A stretch of 64,000 nt of DNA from Alkalicoccobacillus plakortidis (GTDB lineage Bacteria; Bacillota; Bacilli; Bacillales; Bacillaceae_D), in assembly GCF_023703085.1 (NCBI RefSeq), contig NZ_JAMQJY010000001.1, forward strand, positions 1,674,001 through 1,738,000, written 5' to 3'. The translations under genes and the position numbers were made by a program. Of the stretch, positions 50,478-60,701 are shown piece after piece. Every line of letters begins with the position of its first letter. Position 1 is the first letter of the stretch. The notes under the pieces are model-generated. The model was not told the origin of the DNA. It worked only from the letters and a program-made list of their open reading frames with translations, and made no database searches.

Positions 50478-51102
50478 TCAACTCCTTTTTTCCACGATCG
50501 ATTGTTGATATTCGTCTGGAGTGTCAATATCTTTTAACATGTAAGAGCTCAAGCATTCCTGAAAATAGCCATTTGTAAAGGGTGAATGTGCTTTTAATAA
50601 GGAACCTGCCCCTCGATCTCCTTGCAATCGTTTTAGAACGGGAAAGGTCTCTTTTGAGAAAAGTACGGGTGGTTGGGCAACCCCTTGAGTACGCGAAGCA
50701 ACAAATTGTACGTTTTGTGCTTGGTTACATGTATGAATTAATTGATTGATTAGCTCCTTTTTTATATAAGGTTGATCTGCAAGCAAAATCACAACAGCAT
50801 CTGCTTCACGTTTTTCCGCTTCTTCAAGTCCGCATTTGAGTGAGTAGGATTGACCACGAGAAGAGTCGTGGCAGACAACGGATGACCACTTTTTCTGCTT
50901 ATCCGCCTGATGATCAGTAGTTGGTACCCATCTCAGATCCTTCTCCTTATTGGTGATGATCACAACATGGTCCAAATCTGATTGAAGTGCTTCGTTTAAC
51001 ACAGATCCAGCCATGCTTGATTGGCCAATGGGTAAAAGCAATTTGTTTTGCCCCATACGACTGCTTAATCCAAGCGGCAAGCATCACACCTACAATTTTC
51101 AT
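50478..51102 (-). CDS. pucB: MobA-like nucleotidyltransferase for the xanthine dehydrogenase cofactor (one frameshift)
   Basis: About 207 residues. N-terminal MKIVGVMLAAGLSSRMGQNK is the nucleotide-binding motif of the MobA/NTP-transferase family; DAVVILLADQPYI and the GDRGAGSLL loop follow. Such proteins attach CMP to molybdopterin or insert the cofactor into XDH-type enzymes. The frame breaks at 51072-51073 (ATCCAAGC for ATCCAGC). The ATG at 51102 overlaps the pucA stop (ATGA). Confidence 0.92.
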
Positions 51103-52128
51103 ACAACATGAACCTCTTGATTTTTTGTTACAGGGGACCGAAGCACTTGGATAAGCTTGGGCAACGATACTTACGGCAATTTCATCTACTCCTTGTGCTC
51201 GAATGGGCAAGCCTGCCGGCGATGTCAGATCAGCTGGCACCTCTTCTTCTCCCACTAGCCGAGCCGTTCGTCTGGTTGATCCAAGAACACCTAAATAACG
51301 TAGGTCGCGTCCCCTTAACAACTGCAGAAGTTGTTGATCATGAGTGAAGTGATGGGTCATGATCACAACAAAATCATTGGATTGAATGGAAAGGGAGTCA
51401 ACGGCTTCATGCGGGAAACCGTGTATGAGTTGTGCTGCTTTTGGAAATCGAGCTACCGTGCAATGGTCGGAGCGCCAATCTGAAACATAGACCTCAAACC
51501 CAACACCTGCGGCCATTGAGACAAGTGGTATGGCATCAGTTCCTGCTCCAAAAACAATGAGTCTGGGTTTTGGTTTGAGTAGGTGCACATAGACAGCATC
51601 GTTTCGCCGCAAATAGTTCGTTCCGCTTTTTTGATCTTGGTCGGCAAATTTGGTTTTTATCTGTTCTAGCTCTCTTTTGCTGTAGGTAGTCCACGTTCCG
51701 AATGGCTCTCCTCTATCTGGAACAAATAGATACGTTGCTTGAGAGATTTGTTTTGCTAGTAAAACCGAGCGACCGCTTTTTAATAATTGACTTAGATGCT
51801 TTAAGTGTTCTAGATAGCGATCATTCAACTCCTCCATCAAGACATGAATCACACCGTTACATCCTGCACCTGCACCAAATGAAAGGTCATCCTCACCACT
51901 CATATCATAGGTAACCTTTTTGTTTGTCTCACCATTTTTCACACGTTCAATGAGATCTTGCTCTAAACAGCCTGCACTAAGTACTCCCATCTGTTCACCA
52001 TCTTGTTGAATTAGCATACATGCGGATTCCTTTTTATAGGCTGATCCTTCTACTTGAACAATTGTGGCGAGTGTAGCCGGAAGCTTTATCTTATCTAAAG
52101 TCTCGAGTATCGCATACAAATCATCCAT
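51099..52128 (-). CDS. pucA: XdhC/CoxI-family cofactor insertion protein (one frameshift)
   Basis: About 342 residues; a molybdenum-cofactor maturase for xanthine dehydrogenase. Features: SAGCLEQDLIERV (Cys), RLIVFGAGTDAIPLVSMAAGVGFEVYV (Rossmann) and SPAGLPIRAQGVDEIAVSI. The 3' end is frameshifted at 51157-51158 (AGCTTGG for AGCTGG); correction gives SIVAQLIQVLRS and a tail ending in HVV with a stop that overlaps pucB. Without correction the frame would run into pucB, a false fusion. Confidence 0.92.
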
Positions 52129-52153
52129 AACGCCCCCTCCATTTAAAAACTAG

Positions 52154-52510
52154 TTAACTCCCGCGATACACTTGGTACCCCCATGGTGAAACGAGTAGTG
52201 GGATATGGTAATGTTTTTGATTAGAAGATAAATAGACACGTGTCACAATACACTCTAAAAAATGCGGATCCTCTTTAATCAGTGCTTGTTCTCGAAAATA
52301 AGCTCCAATAAAATAATGAAACTCATATTCACCTTCTTGAAAATCTTGCGCGGAAACAAGTGGTTGATCCACACGTCCATCACTGTTTGTCACTCGGCTT
52401 GTCACCTGTCTTTTTTCTGTTTTCGATTCGAGAAAAAACACCTCAATCTCTACATGACCAGCTGGTTTTCCACTTGCCAAGTCTAATATATGAGTGGTCA
52501 CATCCGGCAT
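52154..52510 (-). CDS. pucM: 5-Hydroxyisourate hydrolase
   Basis: 118-residue transthyretin-like protein that hydrolyses 5-hydroxyisourate to OHCU. It begins PDVTTHILDLASGKPAGHV (active-site His) and ends in the diagnostic YRGS. The ATG at 52510 begins one base after the uricase stop and has no clear ribosome binding site, so it probably depends on coupling. The open frame to 52642 is antisense-like overlap with the uricase end and not used. Confidence 0.95.
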   Translation of the reverse strand: MPDVTTHILDLASGKPAGHVEIEVFFLESKTEKRQVTSRVTNSDGRVDQPLVSAQDFQEGEYEFHYFIGAYFREQALIKEDPHFLECIVTRVYLSSNQKHYHIPLLVSPWGYQVYRGS

Positions 52511-52511
52511 T

Positions 52512-53489
52512 TTACTGTGCACTCTCTGCCGCATGTTGCGCTTTTTCTTTGGCGGCATCCTCTCTTGTAACTGTAAATAGTTGAAAGCCATAAGGAGGTC
52601 TCGGTTCTGTGTAGACCTTTCCTTCTGAGTTCGGAATGTCATCTACAATCAGATCCCATGTGTGGTTCTGTGATTCAAAGCTGACATAAAGTAACTGAGG
52701 AAATATATTTAAAATGCTACAGCCAATGACATAAATGAGGTGCTGTATCGATTTTGTTTGCGTTTGGTCAAAAATAGAAGCGGCTAGATCACGAATTTGT
52801 TCAGCAGCTACATACTTAGCAGGTTGATCACCTAATGCCTCGTGATTATGCTCATAGGTCCAGTGGATATTCAAATAAATAAATAACGGACGATTTGAAT
52901 CTTCAGGCAAGGTTGTATATTCATCACGAACAAAACCAGAAAACGAATTGCCTTGCACTTTAATAAGCTGTAAATCTTTTAAAGAGCTTTGTTGTTTTGT
53001 TATCTCGTATTCAGATGCTGTACGCTCGATTTGAATCGTTGCTTGTGATTGTTCATTGTTTGATTGTTTAAAGACTAGCTGACTTGGAGTTCGTTCCTCT
53101 GACATTGTACGATCCATCTGTTCAAAACTAAGTAAGTCTCCTTTTAACTCAACTGAGGAGATCTGATCGTATTTATCTAAAAACGCTCGAGCTGTGTAAT
53201 CTAGAAATCCTTCCATTGTTGTTCCTTGAAATGTACCAAGGTGTCGTTGAATAAAATTTTTCATTGAATCTGTTGCTACAACTAAGCTATTATCCCCCTC
53301 AGAAAAAGACGGGCGAAATGCCTCTCCAGCAACAGTTACTTCTATATTTGCCGCAAACAAGATATTTTCTCGGCCTTTAAATGATGACTCTGGAATCACC
53401 TTAACTCCTGTAAGGGATGGGAGATAGGTTCGGTAGGCTAATACACTTCCTTTTCCATATGCGGGTGTAGCTTGATGATTTTTTGACAT
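52512..53489 (-). CDS. pucL: Urate oxidase (uricase)
   Basis: About 325 residues in two tandem T-fold domains. YGKGSVLAYRTYLP at the N terminus, VVATDSMKNFIQRHLG (substrate-contacting Thr-Asp), and the C-terminal YVSFESQNHTWDLIV and EPRPPYGFQLFTVTRED. It lacks the OHCU decarboxylase domain that is fused to uricase in B. subtilis PucL; here that is a separate gene at 55.0 kb. I chose ATG 53489 after AAAGGA. Confidence 0.94.
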   Translation of the reverse strand: MSKNHQATPAYGKGSVLAYRTYLPSLTGVKVIPESSFKGRENILFAANIEVTVAGEAFRPSFSEGDNSLVVATDSMKNFIQRHLGTFQGTTMEGFLDYTARAFLDKYDQISSVELKGDLLSFEQMDRTMSEERTPSQLVFKQSNNEQSQATIQIERTASEYEITKQQSSLKDLQLIKVQGNSFSGFVRDEYTTLPEDSNRPLFIYLNIHWTYEHNHEALGDQPAKYVAAEQIRDLAASIFDQTQTKSIQHLIYVIGCSILNIFPQLLYVSFESQNHTWDLIVDDIPNSEGKVYTEPRPPYGFQLFTVTREDAAKEKAQHAAESAQ

Positions 53490-53544
53490 AAACAACATCC
53501 TTTCCGAATAATATAAATATTCCGCCTATAGTAGATTTTAAGAA

Positions 53545-53569
53545 ACAGCTTATTAAGTTAATAAGCTGT
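53545..53569. other. Perfect inverted repeat at the allB stop codon
   Basis: ACAGCTTATTAA and TTAATAAGCTGT, a 12-bp perfect repeat with a 1-nt centre that includes the allB stop. The centre is too short for a simple hairpin with a full stem, though a 4-5 nt loop is possible. A weak T tract follows on the minus strand, so it may be a poor terminator or a protein site. Confidence 0.55.
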
Positions 53570-54906
53570 CAACCACTTGCCTGTTTTTGATTGAATCGGT
53601 CCTACCTTACGAGAAAATACCTCAACACCTGCCGAATAGACAGATTCTATACTTGCTTGGAAACGTTCATTTGTATAAAGTGACAACGGGTGTTTTGCAT
53701 ACATATTATCGAGTGTTACTAGATGCTCATCTAGCGAGACAAAAACCAGATCGGCCTCTTTTCCTTCTTGAATGGATCCTTTGCGATTAGCAATACCAAA
53801 TCTCTCTGCTGGATGTTTGGCCGTCCAATTCGCCACATGCTGAAAATCAATCTCTTCCTCTATCGCAAATTGAAGCGCACCAAGCAACGTTAATCCTCCA
53901 CCATTGATCCCGCCCCATGCATCAAAAATGTTATAGGTAGAAGCATCCTTTAAGTCAGCCTCACAAGGTGAATGATCTGACGTTAAGAAATCAATTCTGT
54001 TTGCTTTCATCGCCTGACGCAGTTTTTGCTGATCCTCTTTTTGCCTTAAAGGAGGAGCGCATTTTCCTAGATTATTCTTTTGGGTTAGTACATCGTGAGA
54101 AAACAGCAGATAATGCGGACAGGTTTCTAGCGAAATATTCAAATCGCGTGCTCGCGCTTGTTCAATGACTGATACGGCCTCTACACTGCTAATGTGCACA
54201 AAATGTAAGGGACACCCCGTTATCGTTGCATATTGAATCGCTCGTTCAACAGCCTCAACCTCTGCCGCTATAGGGCGAGACTCCAAATAATCATCAAAAG
54301 TCAGTTGCTGCTTTCTTTTTTCTGTTCTGTTAAAAAGGTTGTCATTGGACCACTTTCCGCATGCAGAGCTAGCACCTTACCAAGCTCAGCAATGCGATCC
54401 ATGCCTTCAATTAAATCTTTGTCACCAACTGACTCAAACTCCTTATTCCCAGTCGGAGAGAGAAATGCTTTAAAGCCTAAACAACCTGCCTTTGATAATG
54501 GGGCAAGGTCTTCAAGATTACCCGGAACAAGTCCACCCCACAAGCCAAAATCTACGATCGACTTTTCCTCACCTAATGTTGCCTTATCTAAAAGATCCTG
54601 CTTCGTAATTGTTGATGGTATACCATTTAACGGCATATCAACAAATGTCGTTGTGCCTCCAGCAGCAAGCATCTGAGATCCTGTCTCAAATCCTTCCCAA
54701 TAGACACGTCCTGGTTCATTAAGATGAACATGCACATCAACTACTCCTGGAAAAACATATTGGCCATTTGCATCCTTTTCAGTTTTAGCGGATTGAGAGA
54801 TGCTTTCTGAGATCTCCATAATCAAACCGTTTTGTATGCCAATATCAGCATCTTGAACGCCTTTTTCGGTTACAACTTTTCCATTTCGAATCACCAAATC
54901 GTACAT
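53558..54906 (-). CDS. allB: Allantoinase (one frameshift)
   Basis: Dihydroorotase-like amidohydrolase that opens allantoin to allantoate, about 449 residues. [12 protein letters not shown] (Zn His-X-His), [10 protein letters not shown] (carbamylated Lys), [34 protein letters not shown]. The frame breaks at about 54302, where CTGGAC has become CTGAC on the coding strand; the corrected junction reads [12 protein letters not shown]. Sequencing error is likely. B. subtilis PucH is the same enzyme. Confidence 0.94.
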
Positions 54907-55011
54907 CTAATTCCCCCTAAAACATCGGCAAATCATGAAATAAATCTATCGTAGCACCTATTGTAGAAAATCGTTTGTCCTTATGAGATTATCTAACATT
55001 CTATTTCTTTT

Positions 55012-55527
55012 TTATGATTTCTCGTGTTCTTCAATCAAGTCAAGTAGGCGTAATAAAGCAATTTGATCAACTTCTTTTAACGCCGTATGAAATTCAACAT
55101 CCTTTGAATTATGAATCCGGTTGTTCATCTGTTCATAGATTTCATCCTTTTGTTTACCTTTAACTGCAATAATAAACGGAAATTTAAATCGGTCCATATA
55201 CTGTTTGTTCAGTGTGGAAAATTGCTCATATTCTTCCGCCGTTAATTGCGTAAGACCCGCTTGACTCTGTTCTTGTTTAGACGAGTCAGTCATCTGGATC
55301 TTTTCACCAAGATTAGGGTGGGCACATAATAAATGTAGCTTATCCTGATCCGCTGCTTCCCCCACTGCTTCTCGCATAGTTAGATGAAGATCTGTCACAG
55401 ATGAAAAAGGTCGATGGTTCTTTACTTGTTTCGCTACCCAAGATGAATGCTCATAAATGGCTCCTAACTGTTCGATAAAAACCTCGTCACTACATTGATT
55501 CACGTGAGTAAGAGTAAGTTTTGTCAT
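55012..55527 (-). CDS. uraD: OHCU decarboxylase
   Basis: 171-residue helical protein that decarboxylates 2-oxo-4-hydroxy-4-carboxy-5-ureidoimidazoline to S-allantoin. The conserved core LLCAHPNLGEKIQM (catalytic His, HPXL) and FPFIIAVKG are present. In B. subtilis this domain is fused to uricase. It is the first gene of the leftward puc operon, divergent from pucR. Confidence 0.93.
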   Translation of the reverse strand: MTKLTLTHVNQCSDEVFIEQLGAIYEHSSWVAKQVKNHRPFSSVTDLHLTMREAVGEAADQDKLHLLCAHPNLGEKIQMTDSSKQEQSQAGLTQLTAEEYEQFSTLNKQYMDRFKFPFIIAVKGKQKDEIYEQMNNRIHNSKDVEFHTALKEVDQIALLRLLDLIEEHEKS

Positions 55528-55586
55528 TCATTTTACCGTACCTTTCCTTATTCGGTTTCTAACAGTCTACGAAATTCAGCGACATG

Positions 55587-55599
55587 TGTCATTGGTTAT
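55587..55599 (+). promoter_or_regulatory. PucR box between pucR and the puc operon
   Basis: TGTCATTGGTTAT matches 11 of 13 positions of WWWCNTTGGTTAA. It overlaps a minus-strand TATAAT at 55597-55602 that could be the -10 of the uraD-allB operon. The same region must hold the pucR promoter. Confidence 0.65.
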
Positions 55600-55696
55600 T
55601 ATAACTAAAAGTTTTAAATATACAGTCATTTCTTCCAGTCAAGATCTCACTATGCTACGATGTATGTAATCATAAACTGAATACTGGAGGGGAAAC

Positions 55697-57310
55697 ATGA
55701 AGCTTCAAACACTGCTTACACGTGAGCCATTCACTGAGCTTTCCGTCCTCGTTGGAGAGTTTGGTTTAAACCACGATATCAACCATGTCACGATGATGGA
55801 TGCTCCAGATATTCTGCCATACTTAAAATCAAATGATTTGTTAATAACAACCGGTTATCATCTAAAAGATCATCCTGCCAAGCTGATTGATCTCATTCAG
55901 GAAATGGCTAAATTAGATTGCGCTGCACTGTTCATTAAGACAAAACGTTTTTTGCATACCTTACCGGAAGCTGTTTTAGAGGTCGCAAATGAAATCAACT
56001 TTCCGATTATTGAGCTTCCAGAAGATTGGTCCCTTGGTGATACTGTCAATCAACTGCTCACCATCATTCTTGATAAACGCACAAGTGAGCTGCGCCATGC
56101 TATTGATACTCACCGTCAATTTACGTTACATATTATGAATGGCAAAGGGCTCGACACACTTTTAAGTCATCTAACCGATTTGATTCGACTTCCCGTTACA
56201 TTGACTAATTCTTATTTGACTCCAATTGCAGGTAAGGTGGATTTACTTAAAGGCATGCCGTACTTAATGGAATTAGCACAGTATGGCTATCTTCTTCTAC
56301 CTAAATCAACAGAAGTTTCTTTTTGTGACCTCCACACACAAATTGAGTACACGGTATTCCCTGTACACAAACACACCAATCAGCCTGATCTACTTTTTGT
56401 CAAAGGTGCCATTGGTGTATCTGACCATGTCATTCGTCTCACTACTGAACAAGCGGTTAACGTTCTCTCCTTTGAACGTTTAAGAGAAGAAGCGATCAAA
56501 CAAACAACAAGAAGAATACGTAACGATTTTTTTGCTAACTTCTTGGACCAGACCTATTCAAGTCATGAAGAAATGACAAACAAAGCAAGCGAATTTGGCC
56601 TCCCTGTGCAACAAGAATACATTTGTGCGGTTGGAGAAATTGACCCATTAAATGAAATGTGGATGTATCAAAGTCACCACAAAGAATTAGATCAAGTCTA
56701 TGACTTTCTGGAGAATGAACTTCAATCGTTGGCTGTACCCTGCTACTTATTTACTAAAGGCGATCAATTAATCCTCCTTCTTTCGGTGAATGATTTAATA
56801 GAAGATGTTCAAGAATTCTGCACATCATTTCTAGAACTATTGCAATTGCGATTGTCTCGTTTTTATGAGTTAACTCTTTCTTTTGGTGTGAGTCACGTCT
56901 GTACGTCCTTTTTTGCTGTACAACAAGGCTATCAAGAAGCGCAAAAAGCCATTCATCATACAAGTGGATGGAGACAGCCTTCTTCCATTCATTTTTTTCA
57001 AACAACCGATATCAGTGGTCTACTTCGCCTAATACCAGAAAAAGAGCTAACAGCCTATTACCACCAGACCGTTAAGCAGCTCAGGTTAGATCAATTAGAT
57101 GAAGACAAAACCCTCTTACAAACACTGTTTATGTACATGGAATGCCAATGCCAGATATCCGAAACAGCCAAGCAACTATTTGTCCACCGCAACACCGTAG
57201 TCTACCGACTTGAGAAATGCGAGGAACTGTTACACACCACATTAAAAGACCCAGAATTCACCTTACAAATTCGAACAGCGATGAGAATTAAACAACTATT
57301 AGAAGCTTAA
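55697..57310 (+). CDS. pucR: Purine catabolism regulator PucR
   Basis: 537 residues. N-terminal PucR domain (TELSVLVGEFGLNHDINHVTM, LITTGYHLKDHP, NFPIIELPEDW) and C-terminal helix-turn-helix (ISETAKQLFVHRNTVVYRLEKCEELL). In B. subtilis PucR activates most puc genes when allantoin-type inducers signal purine availability. It is divergent from uraD and a PucR box lies between them. GGAGGGG precedes the ATG. Confidence 0.93.
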   Translation: MKLQTLLTREPFTELSVLVGEFGLNHDINHVTMMDAPDILPYLKSNDLLITTGYHLKDHPAKLIDLIQEMAKLDCAALFIKTKRFLHTLPEAVLEVANEINFPIIELPEDWSLGDTVNQLLTIILDKRTSELRHAIDTHRQFTLHIMNGKGLDTLLSHLTDLIRLPVTLTNSYLTPIAGKVDLLKGMPYLMELAQYGYLLLPKSTEVSFCDLHTQIEYTVFPVHKHTNQPDLLFVKGAIGVSDHVIRLTTEQAVNVLSFERLREEAIKQTTRRIRNDFFANFLDQTYSSHEEMTNKASEFGLPVQQEYICAVGEIDPLNEMWMYQSHHKELDQVYDFLENELQSLAVPCYLFTKGDQLILLLSVNDLIEDVQEFCTSFLELLQLRLSRFYELTLSFGVSHVCTSFFAVQQGYQEAQKAIHHTSGWRQPSSIHFFQTTDISGLLRLIPEKELTAYYHQTVKQLRLDQLDEDKTLLQTLFMYMECQCQISETAKQLFVHRNTVVYRLEKCEELLHTTLKDPEFTLQIRTAMRIKQLLEA

Positions 57311-57320
57311 AATATGCATG

Positions 57321-57358
57321 ACAAAAAGGAGCTGCCCTTGTGAGAGGGCAGCTCCTTT
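57321..57358 (-). terminator. Terminator of the RND exporter gene (and possibly pucR)
   Basis: A 14-bp perfect stem, AAAGGAGCTGCCCT with AGGGCAGCTCCTTT. On the minus strand it is followed by TTTTTGT. On the plus strand the T tract is short, so termination of pucR is less sure. Confidence 0.85.
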
Positions 57359-57434
57359 GAGTGGAGATTTATTATGGAAGCGCGGGAGATTCCTCTTGCC
57401 GCACACGAGATTCTTCTACACGCGCATAAACAAT

Positions 57435-60400
57435 TTACTCCTCCACTCCACGTCCACGCTTTTTCATCTTCATCAATAACTCATAGACTACTGGAACAAT
57501 TAACAAAGTTAATATGGTTGAACTTGTTAATCCTCCAATTACAGTCACACCTAATCCTTTTGAGATTAGCCCGCCGCCTTCAAAGCCAAAGGCTAGAGGC
57601 AGAAGTGCACCAATTGTTGCAATGGCTGTCATCAAGATTGGGCGTAAACGAGTAGATCCTGCTTCGAGTAATGCTTCTCTTGTAGACAAGCCTTCTTTTT
57701 CTTGATGAATCACTCGGTCAATCAATACGATGGCATTTGTGACTACAATCCCAATGAGCATTAATGCGCCAATCATTGAGGATACACTAATCGTTTCACC
57801 AGCAATCAATAGAGCAACTAGTGCCCCGATGATGGTAAATGGTAATGAGAATAGGATCGCAAATGGTGCTAATCCTCCTCCAAATGTCAACACAAGCACA
57901 AAGTAGACAATGGCAATCGCTGCGAGCATCGCAATGCCGAGCTGAGTAAAGGATTCTTCAATATCCGCTGATACTCCACCCATCGATACGTCTACACCAG
58001 TTGGTACATCCAATTTATCTAGTTCAGTTTGGACAGCAGAAGATACTGCGCCAACGTTGTCCGTTGTAATTTGTCCAGAGGCATCTGCGTAAATATCACC
58101 GTTACGTCTAGTGATTGTATCAGGAGTTGTGCCCTCTTCAACATTCACAACATCGCGAATTTCAATTTCTTCGCCTAACGCAGTAAGAATGGTTTTATCT
58201 AGAAGTTCGTCAATGGACGCATACGATTCTTCTTCTTTTTCAACAAAGACGTCAAGCTCTGTTCCGTCTTCATTTATGGTTGTCAGTACTTCACGCTGCC
58301 CTTGATTAGAGAGCGCCATACCAACCTGAGCTGCTGTTAAACCATTTTCACTAAGTTCTTCAGCATCTGCTACTAGGTTATATTCCTCGTATTGTTCAGA
58401 TAGGCTAGTGTCAATATCTGAAAGGTCGTCTTGCTCAGCTAGAAGTTGTTCTACTTCTATCACAACTGGCTCAATCACTTCAAGTGAAGGACCACTTACT
58501 TGAACAGATAGTTCGCTCGACGCTCCAGACATTCCAGTGAAATCTTGGTTTGCCCACGTTCCTTTATCAGATAAGGCTGATAGCTTTTCAATGACCTCGT
58601 CTTTTTCTCCAAGCAAATCCTGCAAAATCATCGGCATATTCAATATAAAAAATCGAGGAATTTGATGGACCCATACTCATTGGGTTATCTCCACCAATGG
58701 ATAACTGAATTAATTCAATTCCCTCTCGCTCTTCAAGTAGAGTTTCTGCTTCAGCGGCGACATCTTCTACTTCATCTAAAGTCTGCCCTGGCTCAGGATT
58801 ATAGGTTACATACAATGCTTTTTCTTCATCTGCTGGAAGAAAACTTATACCTACAGATGGAACTAAAAACAGACTGCCTATTAATAAGGCAATAGCTACA
58901 AGTGACGTAATCCACTTGTGATCTAATGACCAATTTAAAATTCGTTTATAAGCATTTGACAATTTGCTTGGCTTTTCAGCGTGTGATTGATTCGACTTAC
59001 TTAGGCCCTTTTTAAACATCGAATGAGCCATCATCGGTACAATGGTAATCGCAACTAACAGAGAAGCTAATAGTGCAAACACAACGGTAAGGGCAAACGG
59101 AAGAAAGAGCTCTCCTACCATGCCTTCAACTAAACCTAATGGTAAAAATACCGAGATCGTTACCACAGTTGAAGAAAGAATTGGCATGAACATTTCTTTT
59201 GTGGCATCCACGATCAATGCTCTTCCTTTAAGAGGTTCATCTGCCATACCCATTCGTCTAAATATGTTCTCGATGACAACAATGGAGTCATCAATCACTC
59301 GTCCGATTGCGACGGTCATTGCTCCTAACGTCATAACATTTAACGTGATATCCATTTGATTTAACAACAGAATCGCAATCAATAACGATAGTGGAATAGA
59401 AATAACTGAGATCAACGTTGTTTTAAAATTACGCAAGAACAACAGGATAATCGCCATGGCAAACAAAGCACCAAATAACGCTTTACTAATCATGGTTTCT
59501 ACCGATTCTTTAATCGGCTCACCTAAATCGAGTGTTGAAACAATTTCTAGTCCTGAGTATTTTTCCTCAAGTTCTCCTACAGCCTCCATAGCTTGATCAA
59601 CAACGTCCACAGTATTAGCATCTGCATTGCTGACAATTTGAAGGCCAATGGCATCTTTACCATTTGTTCTTGAGATAGACTGTGATTCGTTCACCACTTC
59701 AATATCTGCTATATCGCCAAGAGCTACGGTAGGAATTTCAATATCTGCCGGCATTTCGCCTGCGCCGGGAATTTGTTGCTCTAACTCGCCACCAGGTGGC
59801 ATTTGCTCGTCCATGCCACCTGCACTAATTGGGATAGCGACAGCCTCTAAGTCCTCAATGGTTTTTACATTACCATCTATGACAACAGATTGTTCTTTGT
59901 CTCCAAATGTGTACAGGCCTAATGGAAATAATACGTCTGAACCTTGAATGATTTGAAGTACCGTTTCTTCATCTAGACCATTTTCTGCTAGCTCGTCTTC
60001 GTTAAATCGAAGTTGAACTTCTTTAACAGTCTGGCCACTTAAACTAACCGATGATACGCCCTCAAGACCTTCTAGTGTAGGAGCCACTTCATTTTCAACT
60101 AGATCTGTTAGCTCGGTTAAAGAATCTTCACCAGAAGCACTTAACGTTAATACTGGAAATGCGGATAGACTTAGACGAGAGATATTCGGATCTGTTACTC
60201 CATCAGGAAAAGCTTCTCCGTCTAATGCATCCTTTACTTCCGTTAATGCCTCATCCATATCCTTGCTAAATCGATATTCGATTTGAATAGAGGAGGCATT
60301 TTGAAATGAACTCGATGTTACATTTGAAACACCATTTAATCCTTCTACCTTTTGTTCAATCGGTTCCGTTACTTTATCTAATACTTCCTCCGGTGTAGCA

Positions 60401-60561
60401 CCAGGATAGGTTGTTGAGATCGTAATAAGCGGTGTATTAATATTAGGTATAGTTTCCATTTTCATATTCAAGCCGGAATATAGACCAGCTACAACAATGA
60501 TGATTGTCAGTAGCCACAAAGCAAACTTATTCTTTAATGAAAACTCAATTATCTTTTTCAT
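57435..60561 (-). CDS. swrC: RND-family efflux transporter SwrC/YerP (one frameshift)
   Basis: About 1041 residues, AcrB-type topology with two copies of a large extracellular loop followed by membrane segments. First segment near 12-30 (FALWLLTIIIVVAGLYSG), then TTYPGATPEEVLDKVTEPIEQ, SIVVIENIFRRM, and in the second half TNAIVLIDRVIHQEKEG and ALLEAGSTRLRPILMTAIATI. In B. subtilis SwrC exports surfactin. The frame breaks at 58611-58612 (CTCCAAGC for CTCCAGC). ATG 60561 with GAGGGGG; the gene is divergent from its TetR regulator. Confidence 0.93.
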
Positions 60562-60617
60562 TTCTTCCCCCTCAAATTCTTCAGTTCTTGACTTCATTTC
60601 ATCATTACGTATATAAT

Positions 60618-60664
60618 TTGACCAACCAGTCAATCTCACTTTATATTAATTGACCGGTCAGTCA
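60618..60664. promoter_or_regulatory. Two TetR-type operators between swrC and its regulator
   Basis: Site 1, TTGACCAACCAGTCAA (60618-60633), and site 2, TTGACCGGTCAGTCA (60650-60664, containing the perfect palindrome TGACCGGTCA). Both share TTGAC...GTCA half-sites. They lie before both gene starts, fitting repression of swrC and autoregulation. Confidence 0.78.
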
Positions 60665-60701
60665 TAAGTCAAGAAAAAATGATAAAAGGAGTTGAACAAG
60701 A

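Noticed and set aside
50947-52128. A PucA-PucB fusion protein
   Set aside because: The fused frame is produced by the AGCTTGG insertion at 51157; correction gives a normal stop overlapping the pucB start.
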